A stretch of DNA of 64,000 nucleotides from Chryseobacterium angstadtii (GTDB taxonomy: Bacteria > Bacteroidota > Bacteroidia > Flavobacteriales > Weeksellaceae). Numbering within the stretch: position 1 is the first letter of the stretch; every line of letters begins with the position of its first letter. The notes under the pieces were generated by a model. It was not told the origin of the DNA and did not search any database. It was given only the letters and a program-made list of their open reading frames with translations. The stretch spans positions 1 to 64,000 of the forward strand of contig NZ_LFND01000003.1 in the NCBI RefSeq assembly GCF_001045465.1. Reading direction: 5' to 3'. The position numbers and the translations under genes were made by a program. Shown here piece by piece: positions 44,294 through 52,692 of the stretch.

Positions 44294-45883
44294 ATGATTT
44301 TACTACAAAATATGTCCTACGGGTTTCCGGGAGGAGATCTCCTTTTTAATTCTACCCATTTAACGATACAGTCTCATACAAAATCAGCATTAGTTGGAAG
44401 CAACGGTGTTGGAAAGTCAACGCTCCTGAAAATGATGGCTCAGGAAATTCAGCCTTTAGACGGGAATATAATGATCAAAGGGGATTGGTACTATGTTCCG
44501 CAGATGTTTGGGAGCTTTGATCATCTTACCATTGCGGAATGTCTTACCATTGATAAAAAACTCGATGCACTTCAAAAGATCACTGCCGGAGAAGTGGATG
44601 AAGAATATTTTGAAATTTTAAATGACGACTGGGATATTGAAGAACGATGTCAAAATGCACTGCAACATTGGAAACTTGAAGATCTGGAACTCAGTCAAAA
44701 GTTGGAAAGCCTGAGTGGAGGGCAGAAGACAAAAGTTTTTCTGGCCGGAATTCAGATTAATCATCCTGATATTATTTTACTTGATGAACCTACGAACCAT
44801 CTTGATATGGAAGGCAGAACACTATTGTATGACTTTATCAAACAGACAAATTCTACCGTGGTTATGGTCAGCCACGACAGGAAGCTGTTGAATCTTGCTG
44901 ATACTATATTTGAATTAACGAATCAGGGAATTTCTACGTATGGCGGGAATTATGATTTCTATGCTGAACAGAAAATGATTGAGCAGGAAGCCCTGAACAA
45001 CGATATTCATTCCAAAGAACGGGCCTTGAAAAAAGCAAAAGAAAAGGAACGCGAAACCATGGAAAGGAAGCAGAAACTCGATGCCAGAGGAAAACAGAAG
45101 CAGGAAAAATCAGGAGTTGCGAGGATTATGATGAATACTCTCAAAAATAATGCTGAGAAAAATGCATCTAAGTTGAAAGGTATTCATGCGGAAAAGATCA
45201 GTGGGATTTCCGGCGATCTCAGGAGTCTGCGTTCTTCACTGAAAAATTCGGATCAGATGAAAGTGAATTTCAGTGATTCCCATCTGCATTCCGGAAAAAT
45301 TTTAGTCAATGCTGAAGATCTTAATTTCAAATATGGCAGTGAAAATCTCTGGAAAAACCATATCAATCTTGAAATACACAGTGGAGAAAGAATTTCAGTT
45401 AAAGGGACCAATGGATCCGGAAAAACAACTTTAATACAACTCTTGCTGGGAAATATCCGTCCCTCGAATGGAAAAATAATAAGTTCGGTATTCAATACAA
45501 TTTATGTTGATCAGGAATATTCTCTGATAGGTCAACAGATCAATATCTATGATTTTGTACAACAGTTTAACGACAGTGCGAAACCGGAATCTGAAGTGAA
45601 AACCCTGTTGTCCAGATTCTTGTTCGGGAAGGAAACATGGGATAAAAAATGTGGGGTTTTAAGTGGAGGTGAGCGGTTGAGACTACTTCTATGTGCACTT
45701 TCAATCAGTAATAAAGCTCCTGATATGATTATTCTGGATGAACCTACCAACAATCTGGATCTACAGAACGTGGAAATTTTAACGGAGTCTATCAAGGATT
45801 ATCAAGGAACATTGCTGGTGATTTCCCATGATGAGACTTTTCTGGAAGAGATAGGAGTGGAGAGAGAGATTGTTCTGGGCTAA
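44294..45883 (+). CDS. ABC-F family ATPase
   Basis: This 529-residue soluble protein has two ABC domains: Walker A GSNGVGKST (35-43) and GTNGSGKTT (371-379), signatures SLSGGQKTKV and VLSGGERLRL, and Walker B LLDEPTNHLDM and ILDEPTNNLDL. The linker between them is long, charged and helical (KERALKKAKEKERETMERKQ). ABC-F proteins bind the ribosomal E site; some relieve stalling, others give antibiotic resistance. The sequence alone does not decide which. It is a single-gene transcript with a 108-base leader. Confidence 0.92.
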   Translation: MILLQNMSYGFPGGDLLFNSTHLTIQSHTKSALVGSNGVGKSTLLKMMAQEIQPLDGNIMIKGDWYYVPQMFGSFDHLTIAECLTIDKKLDALQKITAGEVDEEYFEILNDDWDIEERCQNALQHWKLEDLELSQKLESLSGGQKTKVFLAGIQINHPDIILLDEPTNHLDMEGRTLLYDFIKQTNSTVVMVSHDRKLLNLADTIFELTNQGISTYGGNYDFYAEQKMIEQEALNNDIHSKERALKKAKEKERETMERKQKLDARGKQKQEKSGVARIMMNTLKNNAEKNASKLKGIHAEKISGISGDLRSLRSSLKNSDQMKVNFSDSHLHSGKILVNAEDLNFKYGSENLWKNHINLEIHSGERISVKGTNGSGKTTLIQLLLGNIRPSNGKIISSVFNTIYVDQEYSLIGQQINIYDFVQQFNDSAKPESEVKTLLSRFLFGKETWDKKCGVLSGGERLRLLLCALSISNKAPDMIILDEPTNNLDLQNVEILTESIKDYQGTLLVISHDETFLEEIGVEREIVLG

Positions 45884-45994
45884 ATGAAGTGATCTTTTTA
45901 GGTTCTGATGATAATTTTTATCGCGCAGATGTTGCATATATCGCGCATGTCTGTGTTCTATTTCAGTGGCTACTGATTTATTGGCTGCTGCTGT

Positions 45995-46027
45995 AAACCT
46001 TATAGGTTTTTAAAACCTATAAGGTTT
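45995..46027. repeat. Perfect 33-base palindrome
   Basis: AAACCTTATAGGTTTT, one T, AAAACCTATAAGGTTT: two perfect 16-base arms. It may act as a bidirectional terminator for the convergent genes or be a dispersed palindromic element. Confidence 0.85.
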
Positions 46028-46049
46028 GATAGTCATGATTATAAAAAGA

Positions 46050-46250
46050 TTTTTTTGGTTTATCGCAATGGCGCAAGAATTTAAATGAAGTACGTTTTTA
46101 AGGCGCAAGAAAATCGAAGATTTTCAGCAAAGTATGAATGTTTAGATATTCGCAGCGTTGTTCAATTTTATCGGAGATAAAATCCCTTGCGCCTTAAAAA
46201 CATAAAGCATGTAAGAAAAGCTTAGCGCCTTCGCGATAAACCAAAAAGTA
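46050..46250. repeat. Large imperfect inverted repeat, about 60-bp arms
   Basis: The left arm runs TTTTTTGGTTTATCGCAATG, then GGCGCAAG, to GTTTTTAAGGCGCAAG (46102-46110). The right arm runs CTTGCGCCTTAAAAAC (46187) to GCGATAAACCAAAAAG (46248). The centre holds a smaller hairpin AAAATCGAAGATTTT (46110-46124). No target-site duplication or coding frame is visible. Confidence 0.75.
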
Positions 46251-46289
46251 AAAAAATTGAAGATGTTTAATAAGCCTCTCTCTTATCTT

Positions 46290-47225
46290 TTATAAATGCT
46301 TTGACATCCACTGAAATATATCATTGAAAACTTCTTCCCTGATTTCCTCGTTGAGTATTTCGTGGCGCATTTCGGGATAAATAGTATAACTGATATCTTT
46401 AAATTTATCCTTCTTTAAATTATGTATGGTCTGCATCACGCCTTTCCCAAAATCTCCTATCGGATCGTTCTGCCCGCTGATAAACAGAATAGGAAAGTAC
46501 TTAGGAATAGAAGCCGCCCAGTTTCTGGCTGTGGCTTTTTTATAGATGCTGAACAAAGCGTAAAAGGCATTGTGGGTAAAAGGAACTCCGCAGAGTTCAT
46601 CTTCTGTAAAAGCTTTTCTGTTCGACGGATTTACGCTGAGCCAGCTTGTATCATTGAAATCGGGATCTTTCCTGAAAGGTTTATTGTTAACCGTATTAAA
46701 AAGCTTATTGAGATAGGTGGGATAACGAGGCGCTATGGTGTTGGTTATTGACAGATAGCTTTTTATCAGATTGATGCCTGCTAAAGGTCCTCCGGTTCCT
46801 ACAATAACAGCTCCTTTTAGTTTTCCGCTTGCTCTCTGGAGCAGACAACGCGTAACAAATGAACCCATGGAGTGTCCCAAAACGAAATGAGGAACAGCCG
46901 GATATTGTTTGGTCAGATAGTCACTCATGGCTTCAGCATCTGAGATCAGTTTTTCATCCGGCTGATTCAGTTGGAAAAACCCAATGTCTTTTTTGTATTT
47001 CACGGATTTTCCATGTCCCAGATGGTCATAGGTGAGTACGGCTATTCCCCGGTCTGCAAAATAGCTGGCGATTTCAGTATATCTTCCGCTGTGTTCCTGC
47101 ATCCCGTGAATGATTAGTAAAGTAGCTTTTACGGGAACTGTATCGGGAGTAAACAGAGTGTGGAAGAGCTTGACTTCGCTGGTGGGAGATGGAGAGAAAT
47201 AGGATGTTTTTTGTGATGAGCTCAT
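46290..47225 (-). CDS. Alpha/beta hydrolase, monoacylglycerol-lipase/lysophospholipase-like
   Basis: I chose the ATG at 47225 (MSSSQKTSYFSPS, 311 residues); an in-frame ATG at 47297 would add 24 residues of uncertain value. The fold is clear: LLIIHGMQEHSGRYTEIASYF near the start, LTYDHLGHGKS, the nucleophile elbow LGHSMGSF, an Asp in FISGQNDPIGDFG, and His in YPEMRHEILNE. This is the pattern of PldB/MAG-lipase hydrolases acting on monoacylglycerols or lysophospholipids. It lies downstream of parE on the same strand. Confidence 0.9.
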   Translation of the reverse strand: MSSSQKTSYFSPSPTSEVKLFHTLFTPDTVPVKATLLIIHGMQEHSGRYTEIASYFADRGIAVLTYDHLGHGKSVKYKKDIGFFQLNQPDEKLISDAEAMSDYLTKQYPAVPHFVLGHSMGSFVTRCLLQRASGKLKGAVIVGTGGPLAGINLIKSYLSITNTIAPRYPTYLNKLFNTVNNKPFRKDPDFNDTSWLSVNPSNRKAFTEDELCGVPFTHNAFYALFSIYKKATARNWAASIPKYFPILFISGQNDPIGDFGKGVMQTIHNLKKDKFKDISYTIYPEMRHEILNEEIREEVFNDIFQWMSKHL

Positions 47226-47311
47226 GGTGCGGAGGATTTTGGAATACTTAGCAAGAATACCAAAGATACTGAATAAATAGACTGGCTTTCTTGTCATTTA
47301 AAATTTTTAGT

Positions 47312-47611
47312 CTACTCATCCAATCTTGTTGAAATATCCATCTGTTGATGAAGAATTCTGATGATTTTAATTTCTTCATTCCTGATATTGACTTTATAAA
47401 ATATGAAGTGTGATTTTACTCTTGACCGGAAATATCCTTTTCTGATTTTACTGTAATCCTTTCCAGACTGATGATTTTCAGATAGATATTCAATTTCATT
47501 CATCAGCAAAGCAAAATAATGGTCTGCTTGTTTTAATGACCAATTTTCAAAAGTATATAGCCAAATCTTCTCTAAATCAGTTAAAGCCTCTTTGCTTATT
47601 TTGTAATTCAT
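47312..47611 (-). CDS. ParE/RelE-family toxin
   Basis: The 99-residue toxin of a type II toxin-antitoxin pair has the RelE/ParE fold pattern: start YKISKEALTDLEKIWLYTFENW, then GYFRSRVKSHFIFYKV and IKIIRILHQQMD. The ARIH-like ending fits ParE (gyrase-targeting in characterised members) better than mRNA-cleaving RelE, but the target here is unproved. Its start overlaps the antitoxin stop by four bases, so the two are translated together with the antitoxin first. Confidence 0.9.
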   Translation of the reverse strand: MNYKISKEALTDLEKIWLYTFENWSLKQADHYFALLMNEIEYLSENHQSGKDYSKIRKGYFRSRVKSHFIFYKVNIRNEEIKIIRILHQQMDISTRLDE

Positions 47612-47859
47612 GAGTCGGCAGAATGTTTTTGATGAAGACTCTGCAGAAATTCCTTACGGTCAAAATTCTCAACAAATCCAGATTTTTCTCCTTTTTTTAA
47701 TTCATTGATCAATTCTGTTTTCTTAGATTCTTCATATTCAAACAATCTTAATGCATTTCTTATCACCTCACTTGCTGAAGAGTATTTCCCGGATTTTATT
47801 TGTTCGCTGATGAAATTATCAAAATAATCTCCTAATAAGATGGATGTGTTTTTTGCCAT
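47608..47859 (-). CDS. ParD-family antitoxin
   Basis: The 83-residue antitoxin starts at 47859 (MAKNTSILLGDYFDNFI). The open frame continues upstream to 47961, but that part has no family resemblance. It has the ribbon-helix-helix ParD pattern (FISEQIKSGKYSSASEVIRNALRLFEYEE) and a C-terminal charged tail that would wrap the toxin. Such antitoxins bind their own promoter; the gap upstream (47860-48083) is AT-rich and probably carries the operator. Confidence 0.92.
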   Translation of the reverse strand: MAKNTSILLGDYFDNFISEQIKSGKYSSASEVIRNALRLFEYEESKKTELINELKKGEKSGFVENFDRKEFLQSLHQKHSADS

Positions 47860-48083
47860 TGTGTTGATTTTAATCAAAGATACCAATTTTTGGTATTTAA
47901 TCCAACGATACATTCGAAGATGGTTTAATATATAGATTACACAAACGGGTAATTGACTCACTAGTTATTTCACTCTAATTTAGTATCAATAAAAATAGAG
48001 TGGTAGAAAATTATTTGTCAGATATAATATGAAAAATAATTCATGTTTTACATTAAAAAACTAACGATTAAAAATTATTACCC

Positions 48084-49346
48084 ATGAAAAAACCAATTTT
48101 AGGAGAACAGACTTTTCCTACAGAGAATATGGATAGTATCCAGGCGTATGAAAAATTTGAGGGCGGAGATGTAATCTATGATTTTGATCCCCGTCCGTTA
48201 TATACTGGGCGTTATTTCATAATTATGGATGAGAAACAGCCTTTTAAGAATGTCTCAGAATTATTAAAAAACGATTTGGGACTTAAAATTGCAAGCTCGG
48301 GTGATTTCAAAAATGAAGCTATTACTGAAGAAAAACTGAAAGATGCTGATGTTTTATTTTATAGTGAACTGGGAATTGCTTTGGTTGGCGGAGATCAGGA
48401 TCAAATGAAAATATTGGAAGAAACATCGGATAGAGGGTTCTATATGGAGCCAGAGAAAATTGTATACGTTCCTGATGATATTTCATCAATTGCTTTGTCT
48501 TCTCAGGCTACCTGGGGTATTTTACAGACAAGAAGCGATATCTCAAATTACACAGGAAGAGATGTTAAAGTGGCCATATTAGATACAGGATTTGATGCCG
48601 CACATCCGGATTTTAATGGCCGTAATGTACAAACTTATTCATTTGTTCCCGGCGAACAGGTGAATGATATGCACGGACACGGAACCCATTGTATAGGAAC
48701 GGCATGTGGTAATGTTAGCACTAGCGGAATCAGATATGGTGTTGCCAAAGATGCCATTATTTGTGCAGGGAAGGTTTTAAGCAATCAGGGAAGTGGGGCA
48801 CAGGGATGGATTATTAACGGGATGGATTGGGCTGCCAATAACGGCTGCAAAGTGATCTCTATGTCTTTAGGGTCAAAAGTATTTCCGGGGCAGGGATTTG
48901 ATGTGGCCTATGAAAGAGCCGGTGTAAATGCTCTGTCGAAAGGAGCGGTTGTAGTAGCCGCAGCAGGAAATGAGAGTAAGCGGTCCTTGAGCCAGTTCAA
49001 TCCGGTGGGAAGTCCTGCTAATTGCCCATCTGTTCTTGCAGTAGCTGCTTTGGATTCAGGGAATAATTTGGCCAATTTCTCCAACAGACATATTAATCCG
49101 TATGGTGAAATAGATATTGCCTGTGCAGGAGTTGATGTATATTCTTCCTGGCCTACACCCACTTATTACAGAACTATTTCTGGAACGAGTATGGCAACGC
49201 CGCATGTGGCAGGGATTCTTGCACTTCTGTGGGAGAAATATCCATCGGCTTCTCCTCACCAGATCATTAATGAAATGAAAAAGATTTCCCAAAAGCTGCC
49301 ACTGCCCACAATGGATGTTGGTTCTGGCTTTGCAATAGCACCTTAG
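48084..49346 (+). CDS. S8 (subtilisin-like) serine peptidase without signal peptide
   Basis: The 420-residue product has a complete catalytic set: Asp167 (AILDTGFD), His199 (GHGTH), the oxyanion Asn296 (AAAGNES) and Ser369 (GTSMATPH). The first 130 residues look like an I9-type propeptide domain (GRYFIIMDE..., LGIALVGGDQDQMKILEE, MEPEKIVYVPDD). There is no signal peptide, T9SS domain or anchor, so it seems to act inside the cell or leave by another route. Nine bases downstream is a small gene whose product resembles a stand-alone I9 inhibitor. The natural substrate is unknown. Confidence 0.93.
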   Translation: MKKPILGEQTFPTENMDSIQAYEKFEGGDVIYDFDPRPLYTGRYFIIMDEKQPFKNVSELLKNDLGLKIASSGDFKNEAITEEKLKDADVLFYSELGIALVGGDQDQMKILEETSDRGFYMEPEKIVYVPDDISSIALSSQATWGILQTRSDISNYTGRDVKVAILDTGFDAAHPDFNGRNVQTYSFVPGEQVNDMHGHGTHCIGTACGNVSTSGIRYGVAKDAIICAGKVLSNQGSGAQGWIINGMDWAANNGCKVISMSLGSKVFPGQGFDVAYERAGVNALSKGAVVVAAAGNESKRSLSQFNPVGSPANCPSVLAVAALDSGNNLANFSNRHINPYGEIDIACAGVDVYSSWPTPTYYRTISGTSMATPHVAGILALLWEKYPSASPHQIINEMKKISQKLPLPTMDVGSGFAIAP

Positions 49347-49354
49347 AATATCAC

Positions 49355-49588
49355 ATGAAATCAAATATTGTTTTAACGATCAATGAAATGAGTATTCATA
49401 AATTGGATACCATTGTAGACAAACTGGAAGAATTAGGCATGTCCGTTGACAATGTTTTTGAGTTTGGAGTCATTATAGGGACTATGGAAAGCAACGATGT
49501 GGGAGAATTAAAAACAATCAAAGAAGTAGATTCATTTACCGTTGATGCACAAATTTCTTTACCTCCTTCAGATGAGAATGTGCAATAA
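49355..49588 (+). CDS. Small protein resembling a peptidase inhibitor I9 domain
   Basis: The 77-residue product has no signal peptide. The pattern NIVLTINEMSIHKLDTIVDKLEELGM, then VFEFGVIIGTM, then LKTIKEVDSFTVDAQISLP follows the beta-alpha-beta-beta-alpha-beta order of I9 propeptides and free I9-like inhibitors (POIA1 type), ending in a strand that could enter the protease cleft. It lies nine bases after the S8 peptidase gene. I infer it is the cognate intracellular inhibitor or chaperone of that enzyme. It could also be a plain ferredoxin-fold protein. Confidence 0.65.
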   Translation: MKSNIVLTINEMSIHKLDTIVDKLEELGMSVDNVFEFGVIIGTMESNDVGELKTIKEVDSFTVDAQISLPPSDENVQ

Positions 49589-49631
49589 GCATTATTTGTA
49601 ATACATCATTCTTCAATATTTATTACAAATA

Positions 49632-49680
49632 AAAACTAAGGACTCTATGGCGATCAATAGTCATACGGTCCTTAGTTTTA
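49632..49680 (+). terminator. Intrinsic terminator after the peptidase/inhibitor pair
   Basis: AAAACTAAGGAC (49632-49643) and GTCCTTAGTTTT (49668-49679) form a perfect 12-bp stem around a 24-base loop that contains a small CTAT/ATAG stem of its own. Confidence 0.8.
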
Positions 49681-49733
49681 GTATAATTATAATCTTCTTA
49701 AATACTCCACCCAAAAATAAAATCTCCTCATAA

Positions 49734-49765
49734 TTTGCTCACCCTATTTTTTAAAAGTAATTTTG
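49734..49765 (+). promoter_or_regulatory. Promoter of purA (TTTG-N20-TAATTTTG)
   Basis: TTTG (49734-49737), 20-base spacer, TAATTTTG (49758-49765): exact match to the Bacteroidota consensus, 25 bases before the purA ATG. Confidence 0.8.
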
Positions 49766-49790
49766 CATGAATCTAAAATAATAGTAAAAT

Positions 49791-51077
49791 ATGTCAACTT
49801 ACGTAGTTGTAGGTCTTCAATACGGAGATGAAGGTAAAGGAAAAATCACGGATGTTTTATCGGCTAAATCGGATTATGTAGTTCGTTTCCAGGGTGGAGA
49901 CAACGCTGGTCACACGGTTTATGTAGGTGAAGAGAAATTTGTTTTGCACCTTCTTCCTTCTGGAGTTCTGCAGTGCAAAGGGAAGTGTATCATTGCGAAC
50001 GGAGTAGTGGTAAACCCAAAATCTTTCATTAAAGAGGTTGGACAGATTGAAAGCAAAGGCTTGAGAACTGACCACATTTTTATCAGCAGAAGAGCGCATG
50101 TGATCATGCCTTACCACATTCTTTTGGATACTTACCGTGAAGAAGAACACGGAGGAACTCAAATCGGGACAACTAAAAAAGGAATCGGACCTTGCTATGA
50201 AGATAAAATTGCAAGAGTAGGAATCAGAATGATCGACCTTTTAAATCCTGAGATTTTAAGAGACAAAATTGAGAAAAACTTAAAAGTTAAAAACTCTCTT
50301 TTTGAAAAATATTACGGAAAACCGACTTTAGACGTTGAAGAAATTTATAACGAATTTTTAGAGATCGGAAAACAGCTTCAGGACAGAATCGTAGATACAG
50401 AACTTGAACTGAATGAAGCCATCAGAGACGGTAAAAACGTTCTTTTTGAAGGAGCTCAGGCACTAATGCTTGATATCGACTTCGGAACATACCCATATGT
50501 AACTTCTTCTTCTCCATCTACCGGAGGAGTTTGTACAGGAGCAGGGGTTCCGCCAACATCACTCCAAAACCTTATCGGTGTAGCAAAAGCATACTGTACA
50601 AGAGTAGGAAACGGGCCTTTCCCATCTGAGCTGGATAATGAATTAGGAGAAAAAATCAGACAAATCGGTGGCGAATTCGGAGCAACAACCGGAAGACCAA
50701 GAAGAACAGGTTGGTTAGACCTTGTTTCTTTAAAACATGCCTGTATGATCAACGGGATCAATAATCTTGTGATCACAAAGCTTGACGTTCTTACCGGAAT
50801 CGAAAACCTGAAAATCGTAACACATTATAAAACGGAAGACGGAAAAGTTATTGACTATTTCACTTCTTCAACAGAAAAATTATACAACTACGAGCCAATT
50901 TATCAGGATCTGCCAGGTTGGAACGAAGATATTACGAAAGCAAGAAGCTATGACGAGCTTCCTGATAACGCTCAGAAATATATCGAGTTCATTGAGAAAT
51001 ATTTAGGAATCAATGTATACCTGGTTTCTGTAGGACCTGAAAGAAGTCAGAACATTATCAGAAAAGAATTATTCTAA
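49791..51077 (+). CDS. purA: Adenylosuccinate synthetase
   Basis: PurA joins IMP and aspartate with GTP to form adenylosuccinate, the first step from IMP to AMP. The 428-residue product is full length, with GLQYGDEGKGKITDVL (catalytic Asp in the loop at 8-23), GGDNAGHTV, GTTKKGIGPCYEDK, the GAQALMLDIDFGTYPYVTSS segment, and the C-terminal KLDVLTG. It has a canonical promoter and terminator. purK and purE lie within the next 10 kb, so three purine genes share this neighbourhood without forming one operon. Confidence 0.97.
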   Translation: MSTYVVVGLQYGDEGKGKITDVLSAKSDYVVRFQGGDNAGHTVYVGEEKFVLHLLPSGVLQCKGKCIIANGVVVNPKSFIKEVGQIESKGLRTDHIFISRRAHVIMPYHILLDTYREEEHGGTQIGTTKKGIGPCYEDKIARVGIRMIDLLNPEILRDKIEKNLKVKNSLFEKYYGKPTLDVEEIYNEFLEIGKQLQDRIVDTELELNEAIRDGKNVLFEGAQALMLDIDFGTYPYVTSSSPSTGGVCTGAGVPPTSLQNLIGVAKAYCTRVGNGPFPSELDNELGEKIRQIGGEFGATTGRPRRTGWLDLVSLKHACMINGINNLVITKLDVLTGIENLKIVTHYKTEDGKVIDYFTSSTEKLYNYEPIYQDLPGWNEDITKARSYDELPDNAQKYIEFIEKYLGINVYLVSVGPERSQNIIRKELF

Positions 51078-51097
51078 GAGATTAGTATAAAATATAT

Positions 51098-51131
51098 AAA
51101 GCCGTTTCATCATTTGTGAAACGGCTTTTTT
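51098..51131 (+). terminator. Intrinsic terminator after purA
   Basis: AAAGCCGTTTCA (51098-51109) pairs perfectly with TGAAACGGCTTT (51117-51128) around a seven-base loop, then T residues. Confidence 0.9.
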
Positions 51132-51214
51132 ATGCTTTTACCAAAAACTTTTTTATGGAATTTACTGAGAAAGAAATATAAAATTCAGCAGCTAATTAAA
51201 ATCAAAAGCTTTGC

Positions 51215-51440
51215 GTTAAAAAAAATACATCATTTAGTGTTTTTTGACGCAAAGATTGATCTTAACAATGCCTATTTTAGATGAGCAAAGGCTGAATCAA
51301 TTGTAATTGATTCGATGAAGCGTATGAATAAAACGCACGCTTCTTCAGTGACACAGTCACGCCTCTTAGCTAACCTTAAATCTAAAGAGTAAGCCATTAA
51401 ACTTTGCGTCAAAAAACACCAGATAATGTATTTTTAAATC
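51215..51440. repeat. Dispersed intergenic element, copy 1, with inverted termini
   Basis: About 220 bases. The ends are inverted repeats of about 33 bp: 51219-51253 (AAATACATCATTTAGTGTTT, then TTTGACGCAAAG) against 51402-51437, with three differences. Internal hairpins are GAATCAATTGTAATTGATTC (51294-51313), GAAGCGT...ACGCACGCTTC and GTGACACAGTCAC (51348-51360). A second copy is at 60377 and a reversed half-copy at 23000. It lies between the convergent ends of purA and the EEP-family gene; the 51078-51478 gap holds no other gene signal. Confidence 0.75.
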
Positions 51441-51478
51441 TATTGACAAATAAAAATTAAAAAAAACGGGCTCACATT

Positions 51479-52561
51479 TTATCCCTCAGTGACTATCGCA
51501 TCACGGTTTCCATCCTCTTCTTTTCCTTCCTGAATCATTTCTTCCGCTTCAGCTTTCTCTTCTGTTGTGGCTTCTTCCACCTCGTCTTCCTGTTCGTCAT
51601 TATGATGGTCAATAAAAAACTCACAATACACCGGAAGATGGTCTGATCCGAAATTTTCAAGAGTTTTAAGCTCTTTAATGAAAATATCCTCACTGTGGAA
51701 CATGAGATCAATCGGAAATCTCAGCAAAAGATATTTAGCGTGAAAAGTAGACACAAAAGAATGTCCGATTCTGGGATCAATCAGATGGCTCGTTTTTCTG
51801 AATAATACAGAGGATTTCGACCAGGCAACATTATTAAAATCCCCAACTACAATCACAGGGTCTTTAAGATCTCTGACCCTTTTTGCTGCACTTAGGAGAT
51901 CTCCGTCCCTTTCTTTCGAAGTTTCCTCTTCCGTAGGGCTCGGTGGAGGCGGATGAACCCCAAAGAATACAAATGAAAAACCGTCTTTAGTCTTTAAATG
52001 AACTTCAATACTCGGAATATCATCAGCCACGAAATAATGAGTCTGTGCACTTTTAATCTCCAGCTTTGAGTAGAAATGCATTCCGTATGTGTTTTCAAGA
52101 GTAACTTTATGATGGAAGGGATAATCTTTTTCAAGGACTTTCATGGCCTGTTCCCAGTCGCCATTGCTTTCCATCGTCATAAAGATTTCGGGTTTATATT
52201 TTTCAATAAGTTCAATAAATCGGTTGTATTCTTTATTAAACTGATAAACATTAGCGGAAATAAAATGCAGCTTCTCAGAAGATTGGCTTCGTTGTGTATG
52301 TTTTTTTACGGGATAAAGCGGTGTATATTTTATAAGGGTAATACCATGATGAATGAACAACGCCAGTAAAAGCGTCTGTGTATACCAGATATACTGTGAA
52401 TGGGTAAGAAAAAGCCCTGTAATAAAAGTAAAAACTACCGCATAAGTGATCTGGATCTTTCCGAATTCAGGAACCCTGAATATCCAGTGAGCATTCTGAA
52501 TTTTAGGCAGTATCGTCAAAAGGACCAGCAGTGCAGTCAAAAACAAATAAATTCCCCACAT
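51479..52561 (-). CDS. Membrane-anchored endonuclease/exonuclease/phosphatase (EEP) family protein
   Basis: The 360-residue product has about three N-terminal transmembrane segments (IYLFLTALLVLLTILP, YAVVFTFITGLFL, TLLLALFIHHGITLI). An EEP catalytic domain follows, with FISANVYQFN, PEIFMTMESNGDW, VVFGVHP-type strands, VVGDFNNVAWS and FGSDHLPVYCEF, so Asn/Asp/His ligands are present. A run of prolines (HPPPPSPTEEE) interrupts the domain. After residue 325 comes a highly acidic tail (DEQEDEVEEATTEEKAEAEE). It could hydrolyse nucleic acid, phosphoinositide or lipid-linked phosphate; the substrate is unknown. Confidence 0.88.
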   Translation of the reverse strand: MWGIYLFLTALLVLLTILPKIQNAHWIFRVPEFGKIQITYAVVFTFITGLFLTHSQYIWYTQTLLLALFIHHGITLIKYTPLYPVKKHTQRSQSSEKLHFISANVYQFNKEYNRFIELIEKYKPEIFMTMESNGDWEQAMKVLEKDYPFHHKVTLENTYGMHFYSKLEIKSAQTHYFVADDIPSIEVHLKTKDGFSFVFFGVHPPPPSPTEEETSKERDGDLLSAAKRVRDLKDPVIVVGDFNNVAWSKSSVLFRKTSHLIDPRIGHSFVSTFHAKYLLLRFPIDLMFHSEDIFIKELKTLENFGSDHLPVYCEFFIDHHNDEQEDEVEEATTEEKAEAEEMIQEGKEEDGNRDAIVTEG

Positions 52562-52692
52562 AGTATCAAATAAACGGATAAAAATAATCTATTTCCGAAT
52601 AAAGCAGCATCGTTCATCTTTTAAACTTTGTTAATTTTAATTATTTAAAGGATTTTTCCTACTTTTATTGAGTCAGATTAATTGAAATCAAC

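Larger units (their letters stand above)
45884..46289. other. Intergenic region with two palindromic elements
   Basis: No gene seen. It starts with a GCGCAGAT/ATCGCGCATGTCTGTG string (45921-45955), then a 33-base palindrome (45995-46027), then a 200-base imperfect inverted repeat (46050-46250). These lie between the convergent ABC-F and hydrolase genes. Confidence 0.6.

Noticed and set aside
46050..46250. Insertion sequence
   Set aside because: The inverted arms enclose only about 75 bases and no transposase frame or target duplication is seen.
47226..47297. Longer N terminus of the hydrolase
   Set aside because: The 24 extra residues look unlike family starts; the ATG at 47225 gives the usual beginning, though this is not certain.
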